From positions 1-50,912 of the forward strand of contig CAKTUS010000011.1 of assembly GCA_934621485.1 (NCBI GenBank): a DNA stretch of 50,912 nucleotides, read 5' to 3'. A program made the position numbers and the translations under genes. The DNA comes from an uncultured Clostridia bacterium. Lineage in GTDB: Bacteria; Bacillota; Clostridia; Christensenellales; Aristaeellaceae. Under the pieces are notes generated by a model. It worked only from the letters and a program-made list of their open reading frames with translations. It was not told the DNA's origin and did not search any database. Shown here piece by piece: positions 1 to 8,238 of this stretch (its first letter is position 1; each line of letters begins with the position of its first letter).

Positions 1-1529
1 GGCAAAAGATGCTTACGCGCAATGCGCAGCTTCTCCTCGTCCGTATAGCTGGGCACCTCGATGATTTCCAGACGGTCCAAAAGGGGCGCGGGAATGTTTT
101 CGATATTGTTGGCCGTGGTGATAAACATCACCCGACTCAGGTCAAAGGGCAGTTCCATGTAGTGGTCGCGGAAAGCATGGTTCTGTTCCGCGTCCAGCAC
201 TTCCAGCAGCGCCGAGGCCGGGTCGCCCCGGAAATCGCTGCTCATTTTGTCGATTTCGTCAAACAGGAACACAGGGTTCATGGTACCCGCCTGTTTGATA
301 CCGGAAATGATGCGGCCTGGAATGGCCCCCACATAGGTGCGGCGGTGACCGCGAATTTCAGCCTCATCCCGAACGCCGCCCAGGGACATCTGCACAAACT
401 GGCGGCCAACCGCCTTGGCGATGGCGCGCACAATGGAAGTTTTGCCTACGCCCGGAGGGCCTGCAAAGCACAGGATGGGGCCCTTCATATCATCCTTCAT
501 ACGAAGCACGGCCAGGTATTCGACGATGCGTTCCTTCACCTTGTCCAGCCCGTAGTGGTCTTCATCCAGCACCCGGCGGGCACGCTTCAGGTCCAGATTG
601 TCCGGAGTTGTTTTGCCCCAGGGAAGGTCCAGAATCCACTCCACATAGGTACGGCTGACGCCGATTTCCGGGGTGCCGGGAGCCATGCGGCTCAGGCGCT
701 CCAGCTCCTTTTCGGCTTTGGAGCGAGCCTCGTCGTTCAGCGGGGTATTGGCCATCTGCTGACGCAAATCCTCTACATCCGTGGCCTCTTTATCGCCCAG
801 TTCCGTTTGAATGGCCTTTATCTGTTCCCGCAGGTAGTAGTCCTTTTGGTTTTTGTCAATCTGCTTCTTGATGCGCACCTGCACTTGCTTTTCCACGTCG
901 GCCAGTTCCGTTTCACGCAGCAGAATGGCGCAGAGCGCCTCCAGACGCTCCTTCACCTTCAGCTTTTCCAAAATGGCCTGACGATCCTCCAGGCGGGTCA
1001 GCACATTGGCGGCAATGATATCCGCCAGCTGATCCGGCTTGTCCACATCCAGCACTGAGCGCAGCGTTTCCTGAGAAACCCGCATGCTGGCGGCGCAGTA
1101 GTCTTCAAAAAAGGTGTGGGCCGTGCGCACCAGCGCCTGCATTTCCGGCGTATCCTGAGCACTCTCTTCCTTCACCGGGCGTACATTGGCCAACAGATAG
1201 GGTTCTTCCTCCAAAACAGTGCCCAAGATGCCGCGCTGCAAGCCCTCCACCAGCACGCGGATGCTATCGCCCGGCAGGTTCAGCACCTGCTTAATCTGGG
1301 CGATGGTGCCCACGCGGCACAGGTCGCTGACGGCCGGTTCTTCAATTTCCGCATCCATCTGGGCCACCAGAAAAATGCGCTGATCCTCCATCATGGCCTT
1401 TTCAAGGGCTGCTACGCTTTTGGGACGCCCCACGTCAAAGTGCAGCACCATATGGGGAAAGGCCATCATTCCTCTAAGCGGAAGCACGGGCATCTGAATG
1501 GATGAGCCCCTGCGAGTTGTTCCCTGCAT
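1..1529 (-). CDS. lon: ATP-dependent protease LonA, N-terminal part (cut by window edge)
   Basis: Cytosolic AAA+ serine protease that degrades misfolded and regulatory proteins. About 509 codons are visible: the N-terminal substrate-binding domain (MPVLPLRGMMAFPHMVLHFDVG), the central helical region, and the ATPase with Walker A GPPGVGKTS, the GVRDEAEIRGHRRTYVGA segment, Walker B VFLFDEIDKM and LLEVLDAEQN. The reading frame runs off the window at ...RKHLLP, so the rest of the ATPase and the Ser-Lys protease domain lie outside. The ATG at 1529 is preceded by GGGAGGAAC. lonB lies directly upstream on the same strand, the lonB-lonA order of Bacillus. Its own promoter sits in the 123-bp gap. Family identity is certain; completeness cannot be judged. 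Confidence 0.96.
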   Translation of the reverse strand, partial: MQGTTRRGSSIQMPVLPLRGMMAFPHMVLHFDVGRPKSVAALEKAMMEDQRIFLVAQMDAEIEEPAVSDLCRVGTIAQIKQVLNLPGDSIRVLVEGLQRGILGTVLEEEPYLLANVRPVKEESAQDTPEMQALVRTAHTFFEDYCAASMRVSQETLRSVLDVDKPDQLADIIAANVLTRLEDRQAILEKLKVKERLEALCAILLRETELADVEKQVQVRIKKQIDKNQKDYYLREQIKAIQTELGDKEATDVEDLRQQMANTPLNDEARSKAEKELERLSRMAPGTPEIGVSRTYVEWILDLPWGKTTPDNLDLKRARRVLDEDHYGLDKVKERIVEYLAVLRMKDDMKGPILCFAGPPGVGKTSIVRAIAKAVGRQFVQMSLGGVRDEAEIRGHRRTYVGAIPGRIISGIKQAGTMNPVFLFDEIDKMSSDFRGDPASALLEVLDAEQNHAFRDHYMELPFDLSRVMFITTANNIENIPAPLLDRLEIIEVPSYTDEEKLRIARKHLL

Positions 1530-1568
1530 ACCGTTCCTCCCGTCGCCCGAAAAAAATGGGCTTACTCT

Positions 1569-1588
1569 ACGGCTTGAGAAAAAGCCGT
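1569..1588 (-). other. stem-loop at the 5' end of the lonA leader
   Basis: Minus-strand ACGGCTT and AAGCCGT form a 7-bp stem with a 6-nt loop. It starts about 7 nt after the -10 box, so it would sit at the very 5' end of the lonA mRNA. A transcript-stabilising role is inference. Confidence 0.5.
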
Positions 1589-1594
1589 GGAATG

Positions 1595-1623
1595 ATTATA
1601 ACGGCATTTGCGGCCAAATGCAA
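1595..1623 (-). promoter_or_regulatory. lonA sigma-A promoter with inverted repeat
   Basis: Minus strand TTGCAT, 17-nt spacer, TATAAT. The spacer and -35 carry a perfect inverted repeat, GCATTTG-GCCG-CAAATGC (1604-1621), placed where a repressor could block polymerase. No known heat-shock operator was recognised in it. Confidence 0.7.
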
Positions 1624-1652
1624 GCGTCCGGGAATGATTGTCACATTTGGTT

Positions 1653-3377
1653 TTATGCCTTTCCGGCGGCCGGCTGTTCCTCGGCCGCCAGCACGGCGGA
1701 AGGGGCTGCCGGCAGAGCCGGAGCAGGCGCGGAATTTTCCCGCGCTTCCGCCGGCAATAACATTCGTTCCAGAGCCTGCTTCAGCGTAGAAACAGGCTGC
1801 ACCTGAATGGTGGTATGTTCAAAGCGTTCCAGCTGGTTATCTGCCGGAATCAGCACCGTGGTCAGCCCGGCATGCTCGGCGGCCTCCACCTTTCCGGGCA
1901 CGCCGCCCACCGGCTTAACCAGCCCCCGCACCGACACTTCCCCCGTGACGGCCACATGCCCGTCTACGGGACGGCCCGTCAGGGCGCTGGCGGCCACCAC
2001 AGCCATGGCGACCCCTGCGGAGGGGCCGTCCACCGGCGTTCCGCCCGGAAAGTTGATATGCAGGTCGTAGCTCTGGGTGGGATAGCCCATCGTGCGCAAA
2101 AGCGTCATCACATTTTCCAGGGAGCCTCTCGCTGTGGATTTTCGACGAATTTTTCGCCCGTCGCCGCCGATTTCTTCTTCCTCAACAATTCCGGTAATCG
2201 TAATGCGGCCGCTGCCCGGCTGCGCCACGGCTTCAATTTCCATGGTTGCGCCCTGATGGCTGCCCACAATGGCCAGGCCGTGCACCACGCCCACACGGTT
2301 TTCCGTATTGGCCCGCTGGTCCGGTCGTGCAGCGTAATGGCCGGAATAAATCACCCACTCCACATCCCGGGTGAAAATTTCCGTGCGGTTTTCCAATTGG
2401 GCCAGGCCCGCGCACATCTGCACAATGTTGACGGCGTCTCTGCCGCAGGTGGCAAACTGTCCCACCATTTCCGCATCCTTTCGCTTCATCTGAAACCCGG
2501 CGCGCTGAGCGGAATGAAAGGCAATATCGGCGATTTCTTCCGGCTCCAGCGCCCGAAAGAACACCTCCATGCAGCGGCTGCGCAAAGCCGGCGAGATTTC
2601 CTGGGGGCTGCGGGTTGTCGCGCCCACCAGACGAAAATCCGCTGGAAGACCGTTTTTGAAGATATCGTGAATATATCGCGGCACGCTTGGGTCATCGGCG
2701 CTGTAATAGGCGGATTCCAGCATGACTTTGCGATCCTCCAGCACCTTGAGCAGCTTGTTCATCTGGACGGGGTGCAATTCGCCGATTTCGTCCAGGAACA
2801 GGATTCCGCCGTGGGCCTTGCTGACGGCACCCGGCTTCGGCTGAGGCACCCCCTGCACGCCCAGGGGTCCGGCTCCCTGATAAATGGGGTCGTGCACGCT
2901 GCCGATCAAAGGGTCGGCAATGGAACGCTCGTCAAACCGAACGCAGGTAGCGTCCATTTCGATAAAGGGAGCGTTGGGCATAAAGGGCGTTCCCTTGCTT
3001 TTTTTGGCTGCTTCCAGCACCAGGCGCGCGGCGCAGGTTTTGCCAATGCCCGGAGGCCCATAGATGAGCACATGCTGCGGATTTTTTCCGCACAAAATGG
3101 CTTTGAGCGATTTGATGCCGTCCTCCTGCCCCACAATATCCTGAAAACTGGTGGGACGCACCCGCTCGGCCAACGGCTCGCTCAGTTTCAGCGCGCGCAT
3201 TTTTTGCAGACGCTCCATCTCCCGCCCGCTTTCCCTCCGGTTTGACGGCTGCGCTTTGCGCTGCTGGCGCAGCTGGGTGTAAAAGTAAATGCCCACAACC
3301 AAGGTAACCAATAGCTGAACGGCAAACAAAATGGCGCTAACCAATGGTAAGACCCTCCATTCCGGGATAACATTCAT
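1653..3377 (-). CDS. lonB: LonB-type membrane-anchored ATP-dependent protease
   Basis: AAA+ protease of the Bacillus LonB type, which in B. subtilis is made in the forespore. The N-terminus holds one membrane segment (LPLVSAILFAVQLLVTLVVGIYFY) instead of the LonA substrate domain. Then come Walker A GPPGIGKT, Walker B ILFLDEIGE and an arginine-finger region. The C-terminal Lon protease domain has catalytic Ser in DGPSAG (about residue 453) and Lys in GGVPGK (about residue 496), the 43-residue spacing seen in Lon. An Ala/Pro-rich tail follows. I chose the ATG at 3377, which begins MNVIPEW just before the membrane segment. Codons upstream are open to 3443 but have no clear ribosome site, and the site at 3377 is itself weak. 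lonA follows downstream. Confidence 0.9.
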   Translation of the reverse strand: MNVIPEWRVLPLVSAILFAVQLLVTLVVGIYFYTQLRQQRKAQPSNRRESGREMERLQKMRALKLSEPLAERVRPTSFQDIVGQEDGIKSLKAILCGKNPQHVLIYGPPGIGKTCAARLVLEAAKKSKGTPFMPNAPFIEMDATCVRFDERSIADPLIGSVHDPIYQGAGPLGVQGVPQPKPGAVSKAHGGILFLDEIGELHPVQMNKLLKVLEDRKVMLESAYYSADDPSVPRYIHDIFKNGLPADFRLVGATTRSPQEISPALRSRCMEVFFRALEPEEIADIAFHSAQRAGFQMKRKDAEMVGQFATCGRDAVNIVQMCAGLAQLENRTEIFTRDVEWVIYSGHYAARPDQRANTENRVGVVHGLAIVGSHQGATMEIEAVAQPGSGRITITGIVEEEEIGGDGRKIRRKSTARGSLENVMTLLRTMGYPTQSYDLHINFPGGTPVDGPSAGVAMAVVAASALTGRPVDGHVAVTGEVSVRGLVKPVGGVPGKVEAAEHAGLTTVLIPADNQLERFEHTTIQVQPVSTLKQALERMLLPAEARENSAPAPALPAAPSAVLAAEEQPAAGKA

Positions 3378-3498
3378 TCCCTGTTCCGTGGTAGGTTGTG
3401 AGAAACTCGTTCGTTCCATGTATGATGCAGGCTGGCAAACCATCCCATTCCGCAGCCCTGAGTCCCCTCAAATGCCTGAAATTGCATTGCATAGAGCC

Positions 3499-3526
3499 TT
3501 GACAGTCCGCGCATTGGCAGTATAAT
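3499..3526 (+). promoter_or_regulatory. consensus sigma-A promoter for the 3582 gene
   Basis: TTGACA (3499-3504), 16-nt spacer, TATAAT (3521-3526). Both hexamers are perfect. It lies about 55 bp before the start codon at 3582 and should drive the five-gene plus-strand block that follows. Confidence 0.8.
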
Positions 3527-3581
3527 AAGGGTTAGCGTGTCATGTACAGGCGAAAAGCTTGCCGGGAAAGGAGGCGGTTGC

Positions 3582-4625
3582 ATGCTGCGGGAAATCAACC
3601 AACATGCGGATTGGGCGGAAATGACCATGAGCACCATGCGGGAGAAGCAATTTGAGGCGTGCGAACGCCGTTTATTCGCCTACCCCGGCGTGAGCCTGTT
3701 TTCCGATGAAGCCACCAAGGCGGACGCCCAGGCGCTGCTGAGCGGCTCCTTTGACGATTTGCATGAAGAAAGCCGTTTCCAGTTGGCTTCCTTAGGGTTG
3801 CTGCGCCAGTCGGTGCTTTCCCGTCTGCCTCTGGAAGCGCAGTATATCAGCGTTGGCGAAATGCAGCTTTTGGAAAAGCTGCTGATGAACGACGGCCAAT
3901 GGCTGCTGGGCGACTGGGATGATTTGGGCGCGGCGGAAGCGTTGGTACGCCGTTTGTGGTGCAGCTTTCACGCCGACGGCGACGATTGGTTCCTGCTTTT
4001 GCCCAAGGCGCTGCACGAGCCGTTGAGCCTGGCCATTGGACAGCCCGACGTTCCGCAAATCCGGGAAAAGCTGTTCCGCTTTGACGCCACCATCCACGGC
4101 CTGCTCTATATTGCCGGTCTTTTACATTCTTCGCAGCCCATGGGGGTTTTGATGCGGGAAGTGATGAAGCGGGACGATGCGCTGGGTTTGCAAATTGCCC
4201 GCCGCTATTTGCAGTCCTCCTTTGAATATGTAACCGACGCCAACGGCGATTTGATTCTGCTGCATCCCGGTTTGGCCGATCCCTACCGGCTGGTGAACAG
4301 CCAGCCCATGGACGGCATTTTCACCCTACAGTTGTCCCAGGAGATGATTGCGGGCGGAATGAACGGCATTTTGCCGGAGGAACTTCCTTTGCATGAGCAA
4401 ATGTGCGGCGCGCTCAACGGCGCGCTTCGGCCCGAATACGAACTGGGCGAAGCGGCGGAGGATTTGCGCATGCTGGCCAAGCAGGGCGTTAGCCTGCCCG
4501 AAATGGAAAACGTGATGGCTTCCATGCTGGCGGTAATGCCTACGCCCCGGATGAAGGCTGCCCTGGGGCAGCTGTATTTGTGCACTCCCCATTGGATGGG
4601 GCTGAAAACCGCTTTAATGCACTGA
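3582..4625 (+). CDS. uncharacterised protein, 347 aa
   Basis: I do not recognise this family. The start at 3582 (MLREINQHADW) is preceded by AAAGGAGG at 8 nt. The protein appears soluble: no signal peptide or membrane segment, many Leu-rich helical stretches, acidic overall. Three stretches stand out: residues 70-110 (LPLEAQYISVGEMQLLEKLL), a segment rich in Trp and Asp (WLLGDWDDLGAAEALVRRLW), and a C-terminal helical part ending LGQLYLCTPHWMGLKTALMH. It is the first gene after a perfect sigma-A promoter and ends 9 bp before an RluA-type pseudouridine synthase, so the two are probably co-transcribed. No function can be assigned from sequence. Confidence 0.85.
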   Translation: MLREINQHADWAEMTMSTMREKQFEACERRLFAYPGVSLFSDEATKADAQALLSGSFDDLHEESRFQLASLGLLRQSVLSRLPLEAQYISVGEMQLLEKLLMNDGQWLLGDWDDLGAAEALVRRLWCSFHADGDDWFLLLPKALHEPLSLAIGQPDVPQIREKLFRFDATIHGLLYIAGLLHSSQPMGVLMREVMKRDDALGLQIARRYLQSSFEYVTDANGDLILLHPGLADPYRLVNSQPMDGIFTLQLSQEMIAGGMNGILPEELPLHEQMCGALNGALRPEYELGEAAEDLRMLAKQGVSLPEMENVMASMLAVMPTPRMKAALGQLYLCTPHWMGLKTALMH

Positions 4626-4634
4626 TGAAAAGCT

Positions 4635-5501
4635 ATGAAACGTTACAATCTCACCATTCCTTCAAACGCTTCGGGCGGCAGGCTGATGCCCTATCTTTTG
4701 CGCGCTCTGCCGCAGGTGCCTTCTTTTGCCGTTCGGGAGGCTTTCAAAAAACGTGACGTAAAGGTAAACGGCGAGCGCGTGGGATCGGATGCGTCCATTC
4801 TGCCCGGCGCGGAGGTTGTCGTTTATGTGCGGGACGTTCCCTCTCTCGATATCCCCGTGCTGTATCGTGACGAAAACGTGATGGTGGTGATAAAACCTGC
4901 GGGGATTAGCTGTGAAGCGGACGGTCATGGCGGAAAAACCCTGACAGCCATGCTGCACGAACAGCTGCTGCGCACAGACCCGGCTGCAAAGGAGCCGTTG
5001 CTGTGCCACCGTTTGGATAACCCGACGGAGGGATTGCTTCTGCTGGCCATGACAGACGAAGCCCAGCAGCGCTTGCAGGACGCCTTTCGCAGCCGTCAGG
5101 TACATAAAGCCTATATCTGTTTGGTGCGTGGAACGCCTTCGCCCACTCATCAAGTGCTTTCTGCCTGGCTGGTCAAGGACGCCCGCCGCGCTCGGGTACA
5201 CGTTACCGGCCGTCAAACGCCCGCTGCAAAGCCCATTGTCACCGAGTATACCGTTATGCAGGGCGGCCCATGCAGTCGCCTGCTCATTCGCCTGCACACC
5301 GGCCGAACCCACCAGATTCGTGCACATATGGCTTTTCTTGGACATCCCCTGCTGGGCGACGACCAATACGGCGACCGCGCCTTTAACCGGCAATACAAGG
5401 CGCGCCGCTTAATGCTTTGCGCCTGCGAGCTCAGCTTCTCGCTGGAAGGGCCGCTGTCCTACCTGAACGATCGCCGCTTTTCCATTCAACCCAGCTTCTA
5501 A
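4635..5501 (+). CDS. RluA-family RNA pseudouridine synthase
   Basis: Converts uridine to pseudouridine in rRNA or tRNA. An N-terminal S4-like RNA-binding domain (about 15-66, KKRDVKVNGERV) precedes the synthase domain. The catalytic motif is HRLDNPTEGLLLLA with Asp at about residue 128. The family usually reads HRLDxxTSG, so Thr-Glu-Gly in place of Thr-Ser-Gly is a small variation. Further blocks are KAYICLVRG and HTGRTHQIRAHMAFLGHPLLGD. The length, 288 aa, is normal for RluD/YlyB-like members. Which RNA site it modifies cannot be read from sequence. It follows the 3582 gene by 9 bp. Confidence 0.92.
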   Translation: MKRYNLTIPSNASGGRLMPYLLRALPQVPSFAVREAFKKRDVKVNGERVGSDASILPGAEVVVYVRDVPSLDIPVLYRDENVMVVIKPAGISCEADGHGGKTLTAMLHEQLLRTDPAAKEPLLCHRLDNPTEGLLLLAMTDEAQQRLQDAFRSRQVHKAYICLVRGTPSPTHQVLSAWLVKDARRARVHVTGRQTPAAKPIVTEYTVMQGGPCSRLLIRLHTGRTHQIRAHMAFLGHPLLGDDQYGDRAFNRQYKARRLMLCACELSFSLEGPLSYLNDRRFSIQPSF

Positions 5502-5513
5502 ATCCAGGAGAAA

Positions 5514-6347
5514 ATGATGCCTACCAATGATATTCGACTGATTGCCATGGATATGGACGGTACCCTGCTCAATAACCGCTGTGAAATCAGCCAGGGCAAC
5601 CGGCAGGCCCTTTTGGACGCCCGCAAGCAAGGGATTCAACTGGCCATTTGCAGCGGACGTTTACCCGGAGACATTGCGGCCTTTGCCGTGGAAAACGGTC
5701 TGGAGGACTGCGCTTTGCTGGCCCTCAACGGCGCATATTGCCAACGCAGGCCGGGAGCGCCGGCTTTTGCCAATCATTTGCTGGATGCGCACATTCTGGA
5801 CCAACTGGCTCATGTTCTGGCGGATTCGGGACTTACCTACACCTTTTTCGCCCACAATGCGGTAGCTGTATTTCAAAACTGCCGTTGTATGCAGGAAAGC
5901 TACTGGTTTAGCCACAGGGAAGGCCCCTATGCGTCCGCTCTGTTTCAGGGAGAGGAAGGCTATCGGCGGCTGAAGCCCATCGGCGTCAACAAAATCGTTT
6001 GTCTTTCCGACTGTGAGGAACGGCTTCAGGCTTTGCGCGCCAAGCTGGAGCCGTTCTCCATGATGCTGGATATGTTTCCGTCCTGGCCGCTAAACCTGGA
6101 GATTATGCCGCGTGGCTGCGGCAAAGGAGGGGCTGTCAGGGAACTGGCGCAGCAGCTGGGGTTGAGCGCTGCTCAAATCATGACCTTGGGCGACTACGAC
6201 AACGATATCAGCATGATTGCCTACGCCGGTCTCGGCGTTGCCATGGGCAATGCTACCGAGGCTGTGCGCAGGGCGGCCAAACAAGTGACCCTAACCAACG
6301 ACGAGGACGGTGTGGCCTGGGCCATTCGCCGCTATGCGCTGGCCTGA
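5514..6347 (+). CDS. HAD-superfamily hydrolase, Cof subfamily
   Basis: Predicted cytosolic phosphatase acting on small phosphorylated metabolites. Motif I is MDMDGTLLN (Asp13, Asp15), motif II is CSGRLPG, motif III includes the Lys of GCGKGGAV and motif IV is GDYDNDISMI. A C2-type cap fills the middle, as in Cof/YidA/YwpJ-like proteins, and 277 aa is typical. The start has two ATGs in a row (5514 and 5517) behind AGGAGAAA; either could serve. It lies 12 bp after the pseudouridine synthase and 43 bp before the ABC pair. The substrate is unknown. Confidence 0.92.
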   Translation: MMPTNDIRLIAMDMDGTLLNNRCEISQGNRQALLDARKQGIQLAICSGRLPGDIAAFAVENGLEDCALLALNGAYCQRRPGAPAFANHLLDAHILDQLAHVLADSGLTYTFFAHNAVAVFQNCRCMQESYWFSHREGPYASALFQGEEGYRRLKPIGVNKIVCLSDCEERLQALRAKLEPFSMMLDMFPSWPLNLEIMPRGCGKGGAVRELAQQLGLSAAQIMTLGDYDNDISMIAYAGLGVAMGNATEAVRRAAKQVTLTNDEDGVAWAIRRYALA

Positions 6348-6390
6348 CGCAGGCTGTATTCACTTTAGTCAATTGATACGGAGGATCATC

Positions 6391-8238
6391 ATGAATCACC
6401 ATCTTCGGGCGCTATGGACGCTCGTAAAGGAAAACCGGAAGCTGTATCTGGGGGCGGTTTCCTGTACGCTGATGACGGTTGTCATCGGCTTTTTAACCCC
6501 GCTTGTCTTTTCAGAAACCATCGACGTGCTTCTCTCCGGCCTGCCCAGTTCGCTGCCTGCCTGGCTTCGCGCGCCTGTGCACGCCATAGGCGGCAGCGCG
6601 TTTCTCCGCGCTCACCTGTGGGTGGTAGCGCTGCTCATTGTGGCGCTGAATGTGCTCAACGGCGTGTTTTCCTATTTTAAGGAGCGCGATACCGCCATAG
6701 CGGGCGAAAACATTGCCAAAAACCTGAGGGAACGTTTGTACCGGCAGCTTAGCTACCTTTCTTACAGCTACCACGTGCGTGCGGAAACCGGCGACCTGAT
6801 TCAGCGCTGCACCAGCGATGTGGAAACGGTGCGACGTTTTTTGTCCACCCAACTGGTGGAAGCCTGCCGCGCGGTGCTGATGACGATAATCGCTTTCTGT
6901 ATTCTGTTTGGACGCAACGTGGAAATCACGCTCTACAGCCTGGTGCTGGTGCCGGTGATGTTTGTGGGATCCTATGTGTTCTTTCACAAAATTACCAAAA
7001 GTTTTCGCCTGAGCGATGAAAGCGAGGGCAAAATGGGCAACGTGCTTCAGGAAAACCTGACCGGCGTGCGGGTGGTTCGCGCCTTTGGCATGCAGCAGCG
7101 CGAGGTGGAAAAATTCGACGTAGCCAGTCAGGACTTTCGCAAAAAAACCTTCAAGCTGTATAATCATCTGGCGGTTTACTGGGGCAGCATGGATGGCGTA
7201 ACCATGCTGCAAATCATGATTACGCTGCTGATTTGTATTCAAAAAGCCATTGCCGGGGAAATCACCGTAGGCACGCTGGTGGTATTCACCAGCTACATTT
7301 CCATGCTGCTGTACCCCATTCGTCAATTGGGCCGGATTCTCAGCGACGCCGGTAAAAGCGCCGTCGCCCTGAACCGCATCGAGGAAGTTCTTCACGAAGC
7401 CGCCGAAGCGCCTGAGGAAGGCAGCTTGACCCCGCCGCTTACGGGCGACATCGTATTCGATCATGTAAGCTTCCAGTACGAGGAAGGCAACGATGTGCTT
7501 TGCGACCTGTGCATGACCATTCCCGCCGGAAAAACGGTGGCCATTCTGGGCAATACCGGCAGCGGAAAAAGCACGGTTGTGCATCTTTTGCAGCGGCTGA
7601 TTGAGCCAACCGGCGGCCGCATTACCATCGGCGGCGTGGATATTCGGCAAATTGACCGGTGGTATTTGCGCGCCCATGTGGGCCTGCTTTTACAGGAGCC
7701 TTTTCTGTACGGCCGCAGCGTAAGGGGCAACCTGACCATGGCCGCGCCGGAGTGTACGGAAGAGAAAATGCTGGAAATGAGCCGGGCGGCTCACGCTCAT
7801 GGCTTCATAGAGGAATTTGAAAAGGAATACGACACCCTGATTGGCGAGCGCGGCGTAAACCTGTCCGGCGGCCAGCGGCAGCGCGTGGCCATTGCCCGTA
7901 CCCTGCTGAAGGACAACGACGTGCTGATTTTTGACGATAGCCTGTCCGCTGTGGATATGCAGACCGACCGGGCCATTCGCCAGGAGTTGCGCCGTCTTCG
8001 CAAGTCCGTAACCACCATTATCATCAGCCATCGCATCAATACCCTGTGCGAGGCTGATCATATCTTTGTTTTGGAAAACGGACGCCTGTCCGACCAAGGC
8101 ACGCATGAGGAGCTCACCCACCGCGATGGTCTGTACCGGCAGATTTTTGCCATTCAGTCCGCCCTGGAGGAGGATTTGCAGCGCAGCCGTGACAACATTG
8201 AAAAGGAGGACGCCGTATGCAAGGCTACGACGAAGTAG
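6391..8238 (+). CDS. ABC exporter half-transporter, subunit with the degenerate ATP site
   Basis: First half of a heterodimeric type IV ABC exporter in the cell membrane. Six membrane helices lie in residues 15-310, then a nucleotide-binding domain with Walker A GNTGSGKST, Q-loop LLLQEPFLY, signature LSGGQRQR, Walker B VLIFDDSLSAVD and switch His in ISHRIN. The residue after the Walker B Asp is Asp, not the catalytic Glu. That is the hallmark of the TM287/LmrC/BmrC-like partner whose own Walker site binds ATP but hydrolyses it poorly. The start at 6391 is preceded by CGGAGGATC; upstream codons overlapping the HAD gene are rejected. The gene overlaps the next one by 22 bp. Substrate (drug, peptide or lipid) is not predictable. 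Confidence 0.95.
   Translation: MNHHLRALWTLVKENRKLYLGAVSCTLMTVVIGFLTPLVFSETIDVLLSGLPSSLPAWLRAPVHAIGGSAFLRAHLWVVALLIVALNVLNGVFSYFKERDTAIAGENIAKNLRERLYRQLSYLSYSYHVRAETGDLIQRCTSDVETVRRFLSTQLVEACRAVLMTIIAFCILFGRNVEITLYSLVLVPVMFVGSYVFFHKITKSFRLSDESEGKMGNVLQENLTGVRVVRAFGMQQREVEKFDVASQDFRKKTFKLYNHLAVYWGSMDGVTMLQIMITLLICIQKAIAGEITVGTLVVFTSYISMLLYPIRQLGRILSDAGKSAVALNRIEEVLHEAAEAPEEGSLTPPLTGDIVFDHVSFQYEEGNDVLCDLCMTIPAGKTVAILGNTGSGKSTVVHLLQRLIEPTGGRITIGGVDIRQIDRWYLRAHVGLLLQEPFLYGRSVRGNLTMAAPECTEEKMLEMSRAAHAHGFIEEFEKEYDTLIGERGVNLSGGQRQRVAIARTLLKDNDVLIFDDSLSAVDMQTDRAIRQELRRLRKSVTTIIISHRINTLCEADHIFVLENGRLSDQGTHEELTHRDGLYRQIFAIQSALEEDLQRSRDNIEKEDAVCKATTK

Noticed and set aside
9..1058. 349-aa plus-strand open frame at the window start
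   Set aside because: It is antisense to the lonA ATPase, which has all expected motifs.
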